DNA from: Doryteuthis pealeii
Lineage: Eukaryota > Mollusca > Cephalopoda > Myopsida > Loliginidae
DNA: 64,000 nucleotides
Reading direction: 5' to 3'
Assembly: GCA_023376005.1 (NCBI GenBank)
Contig: CM042176.1
Span: 12,647,194 to 12,711,193, forward strand
The notes below the pieces were generated by a model. The model made no database searches. It had not been told where the DNA came from and worked only from the letters and a program-made list of their open reading frames with translations. The position numbers were made by a program, and so were the translations under genes. The first letter of the stretch is position 1. The number at the start of each line of letters is the position of its first letter. Positions 44,850-56,876 of this stretch are shown here, in pieces.

Positions 44850-46175
44850 GATGTGACACAAGGTCAATGTTTAAATGGAGTACAGTTGGTTTGAATTCAG
44901 AGTTTTCCTTCACGATTGGTTGTTTTACCAAGTTGAAATAACCCAGTCTGCCCTACTATTTACCTATTTACCCATATCTGAGGGGGAAACAGATAGTTTC
45001 ATGCCTTTCCCAAGAGCATTAGTGTAAATTTGATTTTATACAACTTAGCACACAATTGTTATGTGGAGTACAATTGGTTTGAATTCAGAGTTTTCCTTCT
45101 CCTAGATTGGTTGTCTTACCAAGTTGAAATAACCCAGTCTGCCCTACTATTTACCTATTTACCCATATCTGAGGGGAGAACAGATAGTTTCATGCCTTTC
45201 CCAAGGGCATTAGTGTAAATTTGATTTTATACCACTTAGCACACAATTGTTATGTGGAGTACAATTGGTTTGAATTCAGAGTTTCCTTCTCCTAGATTGG
45301 TTGTCTTACCAAGTTGAAATAACCCAGTCTGCCCTACTATTTACCTATTTACCCATATCTGAGGGAGAACAGATAGTTTCATGCCTTTCCCAAGGGCATT
45401 AGTGTAAATTTGATTTTATACCACTTAGCACACAATTGTTATGTGGAGTACAATTGGTTTGAATTCAGAGTTTTCCTTCTCCTAGATTGGTTGTCTTACC
45501 AAGTTGAAATAACCCAGTCTGCCCTACTATTTACCTATTTACCCATATCTGAGGGGAGAACAGATAGTTTCATGCCTTTCCCAAGGGCATTAGTGTAAAT
45601 TCGATTTTATACAACTTAGCACACAATTGTTGTGTGGAGTACAATTGGTTTGAATTCAGAGTTTTCCTTCTCCTAGATTGGTTGTCATACCAAGTTGAAA
45701 TAACCCAGTCTGCCCTACTATTTACCTATTTACCCATATCTGAGGGGAAACAGATAGTTTCATGCCTTTCCCAAGGGCATTAGTGTAAATTCGATTTTAT
45801 ACAACTTAGCACACAATTGTTGTGTGGAGTACAATTGGTTTGAATTCAGAGTTTTCCTTCTCCTAGATTGGTTGTCATACCAAGTTGAAATAACCCAGTC
45901 TGCCCTACTATTTACCTATTTACCCATATCTGAGGGGAGAACAGATAGTTTCATGCCTTTCGCGAGGGCATTAGTGTAAATTTGATTTTATACAACTTAG
46001 CACACAATTGTTATGTGGAGTACAATTGGTTTGAATTCAGAGTTTTCCTTCTCCTAGATTGGTTGTCTTACCAAGTTGAAATAACCCAGTCTGCCCTACT
46101 ATTTACCTATTTACCCATATCTGAGGGGAGAACAGATAGTTTCATGCCTTTCCTAAGAGCATTAGCATAAAAATG
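44850..46175 (-). repeat. Tandem SINE B-derived units (right arm)
   Basis: Mirror of 32815-34110; seven ~190-bp units, more regular here. Three units encode the same 62-codon frame, a by-product of repetition. Confidence 0.9.
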
Positions 46176-46394
46176 TCCCAAGTACTGCTTGCTTGTAAAA
46201 TCCTAGCATAGAGGATATTTTTACCTTGCTATGATACTCATCAGCTCAGTAGATTTAAGAAGAGGAATAACGATAAAGTCATTTGATTGATTGAAAACTC
46301 TTGTAAATACGTCAAGTGCTTCTTGCAGTTAATCTTGTTAGAGAAAACATGTAATAGATAAATAACTCAAGAGGATCTTAGGAAAACAACACAC

Positions 46395-47110
46395 TAAAAA
46401 ATTTTTAAAATGGCACCTTTGTAAGCACAATTGACAGGGATTTTGTCACACTCCATTAAAACATTTTCAATAGATTTCCCCAAGGGTCACTTTGTAAATA
46501 AAAAAAAGTAAAGAAAAATAAAGTCCATATATTAACACCTATGTTAATATGTTATATATTAATATCTATAGTATATTAGGAAAAATGAAAAAACACAGGT
46601 TTAAATGGGTTAAGTGGTGAGTTTATTGGCCGACGCTGCAGTGTTTCGATCTATTAATTAGATCATCTTCAGGGCATTTGTTGGTATATGGAAGGTAATA
46701 AGAAATTATTTATCACAGAATAACGAGAAAAGTGAGTGGTAGATATTGTTATTCAGTCTGTTTAAAAAATTTTGAGGTTTGAAAAAAAGGGATGGTTTTG
46801 AAATATGATGTCAAATATTCTATTTTACGGCGTGGGTATGGGACGGTGTATGTGTGTGTATCGAAAGGAAACATTGTGCATTATACACCGTCCCATACCC
46901 ATGCCATAAAATAGAATATTTGACATCATATTTTTAATTTTTAATTTTAAAATGGCACCTTTGTAAGCACAATTGACAGGGATTTTGTCACACTCCATTA
47001 AAACATTTTCAATAGATTTCCCCAAGAGTCACTTTGTAAATAAAAATTAAAAATTAAAAATAAAAAAAAGTCAAGAAAAAAAAAATCCATATATTAACAC
47101 CTATGTTAAT
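46395..47110. repeat. Direct repeats, family P end and hairpin (right arm)
   Basis: Mirror of 31876-32578. Family P is at 46562-46700 and the hairpin at 46803-46932. Confidence 0.8.
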
Positions 47111-47118
47111 ATGTTATA

Positions 47119-47753
47119 CTAGCAAATATATGCACCCTCCGGATGCAAGTATTTAAGTTTTAGTATAATAAAATATCATATTAAATTAGAAAGGCTAATG
47201 AAACTGAATAAGAATGCAGATAAAAAGATTTGAAACAGAGTGGGTATGATTGAAAAATAGAACAACTTTGAAACTAACTCTTCCATCATTTTCCATTACT
47301 CCCGTCTTTCATTGGTAAATTTTCCTAATTTAACTATTTATTTAAAATAGGAAGTAAAGAATAAAATAACAGTTATTTTTTCTTGTTAATGGATTTTTTT
47401 TAGATTTATTCGAGATGTTTGCTCATATTGATTAAGATAAAACCGAACAATTAGAAATCAATGATACTAAGCATATATTTATTAAAATCAACTTTTTAAG
47501 ATCAATATGCAAATTAGCCTTCCCATTCACATTGTAATCCACTATTTTGTTGTATATATAAATACAATTGCATGTTATTAGTATGTAGATAAGACCAACA
47601 ATATTAACGTAAAACAATTTTATTAGTAATTTAGCTTTAGATAAAAATAAAGTCACGGGGAATGTAACGTAAATAACTAAGGGAATTTGGACTCGAGTAG
47701 TAATATAGTTTCGGTTACAGACAGAAAAACACACAATCTCCATTATAATAAGA
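47119..47753 (-). mobile_element. Non-autonomous Helitron (right arm)
   Basis: Mirror of 31235-31870, with the same TC start, hairpin and CTAG end. The 103-codon minus frame (47432-47743) starts inside it and has no Helitron protein motif. Confidence 0.75.
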
Positions 47754-47989
47754 TATTAATATCTATAGCTTAGATCATACTAGCTTAAAAGCCGCCTTAT
47801 TTGGTGGCAATTTAGTTAGTTTCTGCAAAGGACCCTTTATTAGGACTTTGGCCAACCAAACAAAAAAAAGTTTTGATATGCCTTTTTTTAGCCGACAATT
47901 TTTTTCATTGTTTGTTTGTTTACTTCTCATACTGTCATATAATAAAGTCACCATAAGTGGAATATAACCTACTTCTAAACAAATTTAAA

Positions 47990-48235
47990 ATCTGGTAAAA
48001 ACCAGCTGTTGTAATGGTTGGAGTCCTTGACTGTCAGCTTGACTGTCAAGGCTCGAATCACACACAAAGCAGTCTTCCTGTATATAGCTCTGCTGATGAG
48101 GCCTAGAGATTGATTTTTCTCGATTTGTTTAGCCTTACATTTGAATAGGTATGCCCGCCTAATTCATTGATTATTAATTAATTTTCAAAATTAGGTACGA
48201 CTTCAATTAAGCACATATTCCCCCCCCCAAAAAAA
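47990..48235 (+). repeat. Element H copy with intact hammerhead 5' half (right arm)
   Basis: tRNA-like head: A-box-like 'tgtaatggttggagtcc', B box 'ggctcgaatcac'. Then 'ctgtatatagctctg' and CTGATGAG (48093-48100), and 'gcctagag', where ~20 nt present at 6404-6424 are missing. The CTCTG at 48088-48092 is the stem I strand that pairs with CAGAG. The 3' conserved region continues to the 'ttaagcacatattc' end. Confidence 0.75.
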
Positions 48236-48249
48236 AATATATATATATA

Positions 48250-48357
48250 TATGAAGAGAAAAATGGAAGTGAATCTGACAGTATGTAATATAGTGAAAAA
48301 TTGAAAAACACAGGTTCATTTTATGAACCTGTTTTTTTTTCAATTTTTCACTATATT

Positions 48358-48414
<57 letters not shown>

Positions 48415-48415
48415 C
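48250..48415. repeat. Hairpin plus (CA)n/(TA)n (right arm)
   Basis: Inverse pair 'acaggttcattttatgaacc' near 48310-48335, preceded by the family P-like 'ggaagtgaatctgacagtat'. Microsatellites fill 48358-48415. Confidence 0.75.
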
Positions 48416-48417
48416 AA

Positions 48418-48774
48418 AAAATGAAGGAAGAACTCAATACAGTGATCCCATAATAAATTTATTTCGATGAAAATTGGGGAATTGAGACCCATCTGATGAG
48501 ACGGAAATTTGGGGAGCCGGTTTAAATCAACTTAGATTTATATGGGCCCCAATTTTCGTCAAAATAAATTTATTATGGGATCACTGTATTGAGTTCTTCC
48601 TTCATTTTTTGATAAATATTGCTCTGTATATAATCTAAAAGGTTATTTTACATTGAGCTCTCTTCAGTGATTTAAAGATTCGCTGTATTTATACATACTG
48701 GATCATCAATATTTGTACAGTGGATCTTAGTAATCACATATAGAATCATCCCTTACTACCAAGTTTTGGATAAA

Positions 48775-48822
<48 letters not shown>
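48418..48822 (-). repeat. Family Q repeat and (TA)n (right arm)
   Basis: Mirror of 30181-30570. Confidence 0.7.
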
Positions 48823-48825
<3 letters not shown>

Positions 48826-49576
48826 TGTTAAATTTCGTTTTTGTTTTGTAGAATTGTCTTTTATAATAACAATTACCATTTGTAGCCATTCAATGTAAAT
48901 TCATTAATGACAACACTAAAAAAAAGAAAGACATTGTTTAAAAGAAAGGAAGTGTGTTAGTCTTATTTGATTTTCAATTGAAATCTTGACCTATTACTAA
49001 GTGCAGACTACTTCACATCAACTATTGTGAGGTCATTTTATGCTAAGGTCACTCTTTCTTTTGGCAATTATATGGTTTCAAATAACAATTCCTATTTAAT
49101 AATAATCATCACAGCCTATTAATATATACGGCCTCACATGTCACATAGGCAGGCAGAATTCTAACAGGCCAATTTGTTTTATTGTCAATTTATGTCTGTT
49201 TTGAAAAAGCACAAACATTTGGCTAGATGGAAGTGTAAGTTCTCCTTGAGAGATACTGTTTCTCTGTTGTATCATCACTATTGTTGCCTACCATGACAAG
49301 GGAATACATTTCACATTGAAAAGGTTTTTTTAATTTATTTTTATTTTTTATATATAACCTAAAATCATAGTTAAAAAAAATTATGCAGTTATAGAAAACA
49401 AACACACCAACAATTTATCTATTTATTTATTTATTTTTTTTTGTTAGTTTACAATCTTTTATTATTACATTTCTAAATAAAAAAGACAAGTTTGTATATT
49501 TTCAACATTTTTTTTTTTTTTTGAGACACACATAAATTAATCGGCCTGTTCATCTGACATATGGAGCCGTATATAT
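48823..49576. other. AT-rich stretch, no gene seen (right arm)
   Basis: Mirror of 29440-30180; homopolymer runs and incidental short frames only. Confidence 0.4.
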
Positions 49577-50267
49577 TGTTACATAATTGTTAGTAACCTA
49601 ACACTTATTTACAGTAGTGTAGAAACCAAAATTACTGTTATTAGTTGCAGCCGGCAGCCTTGAAGGATTGATGACAAGGCTTGACCATATCCTGATCCTT
49701 CCAGTGGATACCGTGAGAATCGGTGGAGAAGACCCTCTTCCGGTTTAGATTAGAAAGAGTTTTTAGTCAGTATCAGCCAAACCACAACGGTGGTAAGTCG
49801 TGTTAAGTGCACGGCCAACTCAATCTGCGCAGGTAGTCTGGTGGGGATTTCTGAATAAAATATGATCTAAAGAAAATCGAAGTCTTGGGTTATTATCTAA
49901 AAACTACCAATGACACAGGGCTTCTGATAAAGAGAAATCTCCAATGGAAGACCAAACACAAAGTCCCCAAGACGAAGTCCAGACGCTAGAAGAAGAACGT
50001 AAGATACCACAAAGGTGGTAAGTCGTGTTACGCGCACGGCCAACTCAATCTGCGTAGGTAATTTGGTGGGGATTTCGGAATAAAATATGATCTAAAGCAA
50101 ATCAAAGTCTTGGGTTATTATCTAAAAACTACCAATGACACAGGGCTTCTGATAAAGAGAAATCCCCAATGGAAGACCCAAGACGAAGTCCAGACGCTAG
50201 AAGAAGAACATAAGCTACCAAAGATGAGCAGAAGAATAATAGAAGTAAAGAAAGAGAGTATACAACA
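49577..50267 (-). mobile_element. Candidate solo LTR (right arm)
   Basis: Mirror of 28754-29437, TGTT...AACA ends, internal duplication about 49800-49990 and 50020-50210. Confidence 0.5.
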
Positions 50268-50918
50268 ATATTAGTGGGCCATGTAATCATTTGTTTGCAG
50301 TTATGTCACAGCACAAGAAGTTATCTTCCTTGGTTTGAAAGTTTTGTTTTGTTTTACGGCATATCAACCACGGTGGGTCATTTAATCCCGGCAAAGTTTA
50401 GAAAGATTCATAGCAATACCATAAATCCTTGAGTATAGTCCACCCTTGAGTATAATACGCAGGGGATTTTTAGGGGACTGTACCTCTGAAAAACCTAAAC
50501 CTTGTGTATAATATGCACCCCTTCTCTAACTTGAGTCAAGTAGGTCTATATAACATCCTTGGTTTGTAATAATGTATACGGTAACGCCCTTTATTATTAT
50601 TGTATATATAACATAATGCAAACATGTAGCTTTTTTGCAGCGATTAGAGTTCAAATCAAGGATGAGACTGTTTGGTTTCACTTGATGCTAATTCCCAGAT
50701 ACGGGTCTACTATGAACGGCTTCTTTGAGACGTCTACTTTTCCTGTGTCCTTCCCTATCTATTATGTTCAGACATATTTTGTATTGGAAAATATATGAGG
50801 CTCAAAAAAAAAAAAAAAAGAAAAAAAAAAAAAAACTTTTTCTTTTCAGAATTTCCCCCCTATAAATGTCATCTCTGCCCCTTTTGGAATTAGTTTATAG
50901 CAAAAATATTTGTTTTGA

Positions 50919-51357
50919 GTATCGTAAATCCTTGAGTATAGTCCACAGGGGATTTTTAGGGGACTGTACCTCTGAAAAACCTAAACCTTGTGTATAATAT
51001 GCACTACTTCTCTAACTTGAGTCAAGGAGGTCTATATAACGTCCTTGGTTTGTAAAAATGTGTACGGTAACGTCCTTTATTATGACGGTAAAACAATTTT
51101 TTTCATGGCCAGTGGTTTTAATTGTAATTGACGATATACCACTGAAATCTATTGTGCTATCTGCACGCATATCAAAAGTTAATGGGGGTCTGGTCTGCAT
51201 TAACAATCAATGACAATGCCGGACAGCAAATAGAGACTAGGACATTGCTTAGAAAATATTTTTTCATTTTTAACCTCGTATATAGTATGCACTAGGGATT
51301 TTGACCTTTAAATTTTGGGGGAAAAAGTGCGGATTATACTCGAGGATTTACGGTACT
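50919..51357 (-). mobile_element. Pogo-like transposon remnant (right arm)
   Basis: Mirror of 27675-28106. Its outer TIR ends at 51357. A further end of the same family without a mirror partner is at 51570-51716. Confidence 0.65.
51045..51200 (-). pseudogene. Pogo/Tigger-type DDE transposase fragment (right arm)
   Basis: The frame includes RPPLTFDMRADSTIDFSGIS then SITIKTTGHEKNCFTVIIKD. It is better preserved than the left-arm copy through the STIDFSG block, but its ADQTP motif is frameshifted upstream. It is a relic, with no start, no DNA-binding domain and no complete catalytic triad. Confidence 0.7.
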
Positions 51358-51890
51358 TTGGTTTGTTTATTTTAAGGCATATCAACCCTTTTTGGGTCAT
51401 TTAATGCTGGAACAAATCATTTTGATAAGCTTCTGTTTCAAATTCTTAATATCTTCAAACTGGTATAAATAATTTTCATTAACTTCATTTGGTTTGTTTA
51501 ATGGTATATCAACCCTGTGTGGGTTATTTACTACCAAAAACTGTTAGTGTGAAATAAAAATGTGTCTGAATAACCATTGCCGGTCAGCAAATAAAGACTC
51601 GGACATTGCTTAGAAAATATTTTTCATTTTTAACCTCCTATATAGTACGCACTAGAGATTTTGACCTTTAAATTTTGGGGAAAAAATGCAGATTATACTC
51701 GAGGATTTACGGTAGTTTGGAAGAAAATTTTTTAACTCAATTTTTTTTTGTAAACAAATTTTCTATTTAACCCATAGATGGGACCCTAACAGGTACTACC
51801 AAAAAATTGATTTGATTTGATTGATTTGTTCTTGTTTTACGGCATATCAACCTCAAAGGGTCACTTAATGCCGACTACGTTTTTTAAATG
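51358..51890 (-). repeat. Shared tails, family C and pogo-end fragments
   Basis: Inverse tails at ~51365-51405, 51490-51530 and 51836-51880. A pogo-type end is at 51570-51716 and a family C piece ('tagatgggaccctaacaggt') at 51770-51800. Confidence 0.6.
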
Positions 51891-52092
51891 AATTGGTGAT
51901 AATGTTTAATTTTCAAAAGGTTTTTTTTTTACATATTTTCTTTTGTGAATGAAACTTTTAGATGTTTTTGTTAACATATATGTTTGTGTTTTCATTTTTT
52001 TGGAATATTTTTAGATTTTGTTGTAGATGTGTGCTTCTTTTATGTCAAAAAAATTGAATACCCATCAAGAATGAATAAAACAAAATGTCTTT

Positions 52093-52138
52093 GGCATTAA
52101 ATAACCCAACAAGGCTTGACATGCCATAAAATCAATCT
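52093..52138 (+). repeat. Stand-alone shared tail
   Basis: 'ggcattaaataacccaacaa', 'ggcttgacatgccataaaat'. 51890-52093 is AT-rich without a gene. Confidence 0.7.
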
Positions 52139-52147
52139 CTATTTAAT

Positions 52148-52440
52148 ATATATATTTACCAACCCCTCTGCACGAGCAGGATGTGACACAAGGTCAATTT
52201 CTTAAGTGGAGTTCAACAGGTTTGAATTCTGAGTTTTCCTTCTCCTAGACCGGTTGCCTAACCAAGGTTAAAGAGCCCAGTCTGCCCTACTATTTACCAA
52301 TAACTGGAGGAAGAGTAGGATTCATACCTTTCCCAAGGGCATTAGCCCTAAATGAACATGCAATTACCACATCTAGGATTTGAACTCGGGGCAACGAGTC
52401 CATTTCCCATGACTTTAATCATTACACTACGCGTTTCCAA
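52148..52440 (-). repeat. SINE family B, full length
   Basis: (TA)n tail, 'accaacccctctgcacgagc', body, and head 'gactttaatcattacactac' with B-box inverse 'aggatttgaactcgg'. Confidence 0.85.
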
Positions 52441-52756
52441 ATTCTATTTAATATAATCATTTGTTTGCAAACAATTGCAATGCATTAGGGCAATTGTTTC
52501 ATGTTGAGAAGAAACAGTGACACAAAAGTCTTCTAAACAATTGAGGAAATTGATTTCATTATTTTCAGAGGCCAGTTTGGAATATGGGTCACAGGTCTTC
52601 AGGCTGATTGTCTGGTGACAAGAGGAAATTGCAGATGTCTGTTAATTCTACCCCCTCCCCCAAATCACTAACCCCAGTACTAAAGATTTGTACCAAAAAT
52701 GTCTATATTACCAAATTTGGGGAATTATTTTTGCTAAATCATTTTAAATGTTTTTC

Positions 52757-52953
52757 TATTATTTCCTATAACTCCAACATAAAAAAGGGGAACCACTCTG
52801 AAGGAATTTTATCTGTTAATTAATCTACTCATTATTTTCCCATTAAACTAACCCTAAACCCTAACCCCGTCTTCTTTTTTCCTAGTAGATCAATAAATAA
52901 ATAATTTATCAGCCAATCAGAGTGGTTCCCCTTTATAGAGTTATAGGAAATAA
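52757..52953. mobile_element. MITE with ~35-bp TIRs and telomere-like core
   Basis: Left TIR 'ttatttcctataactcc' and 'aaggggaaccactctga'; right TIR 'tcagagtggttccccttt' and 'gagttataggaaataa'. The core contains 'ccattaaactaaccctaaac', also found (inverted) in the unrelated MITEs at 10.9-11.3 kb. 52440-52757 holds no recognised gene. Confidence 0.8.
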
Positions 52954-53102
52954 CCTGTTTTTCTTATATTTACAGTTGGAATTTTTGTACTACTGTTGAC
53001 ATACTCTACTCACGATGACCTCCAAACCTCAGCTGCCACTAAGCTACTCTGAATATTTGAAGTTAAGAAGAAACTTGAGGGCAGAACTGGTTTGGCGTTA
53101 AC

Positions 53103-53253
53103 CTAACTTCTTTCATCTTTAAGTCATTCAATCTTTTCCAGGTGGCTTGCATCTCAAGGTCTTCCCCAGACAGCAGCCTATATATTTGGACATCATCATC
53201 TTCTCTAATGATAAATGCAAATGTCAGTATGTCAGATCTTTTCAAATTCATTC
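53103..53253 (-). CDS. Candidate exon (151 nt), product unknown
   Basis: On the minus strand an AG (cctctag) precedes 53253, and a frame of 49 codons runs MNLKRSDILTFAFIIREDDD, VQIYRLLSGEDLEMQATWKR, LNDLKMKEV. It leaves two bases before a possible donor (gttaac) at 53102. It looks coding: acidic/basic alternation, no low complexity, no repeat overlap. The leftover phase fits the exon candidate at 23293-23370. If the weak donor is not used, the frame stops at 53063-53065 and this could be a last exon. I do not recognise the family. Confidence 0.5.
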
Positions 53254-53364
53254 CTAGAGGCCATAACCCAACATATCATACCATTTTGGAATCAGGTTAA
53301 TAAACATACATACTTATCCGCCCTTCGGGGCCTGTGTCCAGTGGATTTTGGTCATTGGACCTGT

Positions 53365-53616
53365 AAGTAAAAAGTCGTCAGGGCGGCCTATTGTCGGTAT
53401 GAGCCATACAGCGAGGGAGTCTATCCCCTTTTCAATAGCGCTAGACAAAAGATTATTTTTAGCATCTGAGGTGGAGCGCCACACCTACCACCAGCTCCTT
53501 ACTTTACCACACAGATCCCTGTGCTACTCATACGCTGAGTTGGCGAGGGCCGGTATCGAACTAGGAACCTTGTGGTTTCTAGCCGAACGCTCTACCGACT
53601 GAGCTAACCCAGCCCT
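53365..53616 (-). repeat. SINE family A, full length
   Basis: Tail 'taagtaaaaagtcgtcaggg', full body, and head 'ctctaccgactgagctaacc'. Among the best-preserved A copies. Flanked by a repeat with 'gcccctttaaat'-type sequence also at 54530 and 62650. Confidence 0.85.
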
Positions 53617-53769
53617 AAGATATCAATATCAGCATGATCTCAGGGGGCCATCCCCACAGGCAACACATTCCCCCTTGATTTAAAGGGGCAGGGCTGGGTT
53701 TAATTGCCCAGTGCCTGAGGTGCCTCAAAAGAGGAATGCCAAAAGAGGAATGCACAACATGTAAAAAAG

Positions 53770-53998
53770 TAAAGTTAGCAGAGTGGCCTATTTACTATCA
53801 GCCTGACAAGGGAGTCTATCCTCTTTTTCCTATTGCTAGACCAAGGAGATTGTTTTTGCTGAGGTGGAGTGGCACACCTACCATCAGCTCCTCATTTTAC
53901 CTAATATGTGCTACTCATACGCTGAGTTGGCAAGGACCGGTATCAAACAAAGAATCTTGCAATTCCTAGGTGGGTGCTCTACTGATTGAGCTAAACTG
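53770..53998 (-). repeat. SINE family A, diverged
   Basis: 'cctacca tcagctcctc' body and head 'gctctactgattgagctaaa', with several deletions. Confidence 0.75.
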
Positions 53999-54039
53999 AA
54001 GTGCACCAGTTGGTACCTCCCACAGCTTAAACTACTTTG

Positions 54040-55180
54040 GTCAAGTGATATGCCTGCCACAAACTAGCACATACCAAAATATTGCAAAACTTTTTACTCA
54101 CCCTAGTATTATTACATATTACTCGCTTCCTTGCAAATAAATAAACAAACAAGGTTAATTATACTAGTTTGGATTTAAGTTTATCTTCATCTATTAATGA
54201 ATAAGTACCAAACTAGCACATACCAAAATATTGCAAAACTTTTGACTCACCCTAGTATTCTTATACATTACTCTCTTCCTAGTGAATAAACAAACAAGGT
54301 TAATTATACTAGTTTGGATTTAAGTTTATCTTCATCTATTAATGAATGAGTACCAAACTAGGATATTTACCACATATCCCACGTGTACGAGTTAGGCACA
54401 AGGCCCAATTAATGTAGGACCACCAACAAACCTAAGCTCATGGGTGGTGGGTGCAAAAAATATGTTGATCCCGTCGGCATTCCCCCTCAAGGAGGGCGCC
54501 TCAGGCACCGGGCAATATACCCAGCCCTGCCCCTTTAAATCAGGGCCCCCTAGGATCAAACGATGTTAGCTTGTAAGGTCCAGTGCCGAAGCCACTGGAC
54601 TCCCAGTTGAAACTGGAGTTAGATATGTTGGACATAAGTACCAAACTAGCACGTACCAAAATATTGCAAAACCTTTGACTCACCCTAGTATTATTACACA
54701 TTACTCTCTTCCTAGTAAACACATAAATAAGGTTAATTATACTAGTTTTGATTTAATGTTCAGTTTATCTTCATCTATTAATTAATAAGTACCAAACTAG
54801 TATATACCAAAATATTGCAAAACTTTTGACTCACCCTAGTATTATTACACATTACTCTCTTCCTTATAAATAAACAAACAAACAAGGTTAATTATACTAG
54901 TTTGGATTTAAGTTTATCTTCATCTATTAATGAATAATTACCAAACTAGCACATACCGAAATATTGCAAAACTTTTGACTCACATTAGTACTATGGTATC
55001 TTGATTTAATTTCCTTGTATATCAAACCAATTTTCCCTATTGAAATAAACTGAAATGCCATAAATCCATTAAAGGTTAATTATACTAGTTTGGATTTAAG
55101 TTTATCTTCATCAATTAATGAATATGTATAAAACTAGCACATACCAAAATATTGCAAAACTTTTGACTCACCATAGCATA
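54040..55180. repeat. Tandem ~145-bp repeat interrupted by an insertion
   Basis: About six units with 'ataccaaaatattgcaaaac', 'tgactcaccctagtattatt' and 'aattatactagtttggattt'. Between 54365 and 54640 an unrelated ~275-bp repeat ('gttgatcccgtcggca', 'cccagccctgcccctttaaa', 'gtaaggtccagtg') is inserted. That insert plus one unit recur at 62535-62960. Confidence 0.85.
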
Positions 55181-55630
55181 ATATTTATTTTCGGTACAGC
55201 AGACTTAAGTTAATTAGTTAGTGCACTATCCAAACAAAGCAACGTTCTTGACTATTAACCTCTGGTCTCCTTCTTCACGTGAGATCATTGTTAATTCACC
55301 AATATATAAAAACAAGCGACCGGGGGACAGAGGTGTGGAGGATCAACTGCTGTGATCTCTTTTAAAAAGAGGGTGTGGTTTAGTGTTATGTCTACCCTGA
55401 AAACCAGCACAAAATGAGGAGAACAAGATGTCTTGCTTGTATACTGTATAAATGAGAAATAACCAAATGGAGGTTGGAAATAAAATGGAATCTTTATAAT
55501 ATTAACAAAATACAATACTCACTAGTGGTGTGAAGAAAGGTAAAGCACTACTAGTGGTATCAGACTACTCAGTCAGCATAATAATCCCATATTTATGAGG
55601 ATTGGGATATTCATGATAGGATACATAACA
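55180..55630. other. Stretch without recognised element
   Basis: A 74-codon minus frame (55291-55515) has no domain that I recognise. I see no gene that I can support. Confidence 0.4.
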
Positions 55631-56345
55631 ATAGTAAAAATCATTGTCCAATGCATTTTCATAGGCATTTTCATAGTAAAAATCATTGTCCAATCATTTT
55701 CAAAAATCATTGTCCAATACATTTTCATAGTAAAAATCATTGTCCAATACATTTTCATAGTAAAAAATCATTGTCCAATACATTTTCTATCAAAAATCAT
55801 TGTCCAATACATTTTCATAGTAAAAATCATTGTCCAATACATTTTCATAGTAAAAATCATTGTCCAATACATTTTCATAGTAAAATCATTGTCCAATACA
55901 TTTTCATAGTAAAAATCAAAAAATCATTGTCCAATACATTTTCATAGTAAAAATCATTGTCCAATACATTTTCATAGTAAAAATCATTGTCCAATACATT
56001 TTCTATCAAAAATCATTGTCCAATACATTTTCATAGTAAAAATCATTGTCCAATACATTTTCTATAAAAATCATTGTCCAATACATTTTCAGTAAAAATC
56101 ATTGTCCAATACATTTTCCTAAAAATCATTGTCCAATACATTTTCCTATAAAAATCATTGTCCAATACATTTTCCTATTAAAAATCATTGTCCAATACAT
56201 TTTCCTATTAAAAATCATTGTCCAATACATTTTCTATTAAAAATCATTGTCCAATACATTTTCATAGTAAAAATCATTGTCCAATGCATTTTCATAGTAA
56301 AAATCATTGTCCAATGCATTTTCATAGTAAAAATCATTGTCACTT
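55630..56345 (+). repeat. 29-bp minisatellite, about 24 units
   Basis: Units of 'aaaatcattgtccaatacat' plus 'tttcatagt'. Related to the 30-bp arrays at 19 and 23.6 kb but much more regular. All open frames here are repeat translations. Confidence 0.95.
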
Positions 56346-56419
56346 ATCCGCCAAATTCTTATTTCATCAATTTTAAAATGAATTGTTCCAAATAAAAGAA
56401 AAAAATTAAAACAAGAATA

Positions 56420-56561
56420 ATATAAATAAACAACCTAAGAACAAGATATAATAAAACCAATATATGAAAAAAATAATTTTTATTAATCTATAAATAAATA
56501 TAGATAAGATATTTATTTTTCAACTTTTTATATCCCGGGCAATGCCAGGTAGCTCTGCTAG
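56420..56561 (+). mobile_element. Helitron 3' terminus
   Basis: Ends CTAG (56558-56561) followed by T, with a hairpin CCCGG/CCAGG (56534-56549, one mismatch) 8 bp upstream. No matching 5' TC end was found, and the minisatellite just upstream may lie inside the element. Confidence 0.6.
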
Positions 56562-56645
56562 TAGAAGATAATAACAATAAGAATAATAAAGAGCTATGCA
56601 ACAACTACACCATAGAGGACTCCCCAGAAACACTTGGGTTTGGGA

Positions 56646-56876
56646 GGGCCAGTATAGCTCAGTCGGTAGAGTGTCCACCTAGGAACCACATGGTTCCTGG
56701 TTCGATACCAGCCCTCACCAACTCAACATATGAGTAGCACAGGGACCTGTGCAGTAAAGTAAGGAGCTGATGATAGGTGAGGCGCTCTACCTCAGACACA
56801 AAAACAATCTCCTTGGTCTAGCACTAGTGAAAAGGGGATAGACTGTCAGGTTGATACAGACTTTAGGCTACCGACA
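56646..56876 (+). repeat. SINE family A
   Basis: Head 'ggccagtatagctcagtcgg', B box 'ggttcctggttcgatacc', body to 'gactttaggctacc'. Confidence 0.85.

Noticed and set aside
45030..46170. Repeated 62-codon frame in three copies
   Set aside because: By-product of the tandem ~190-bp SINE-derived unit.
47432..47743. 103-codon hydrophobic frame as a membrane protein
   Set aside because: It lies inside the Helitron, has no mirror-stable frame, and reflects AT-rich composition.
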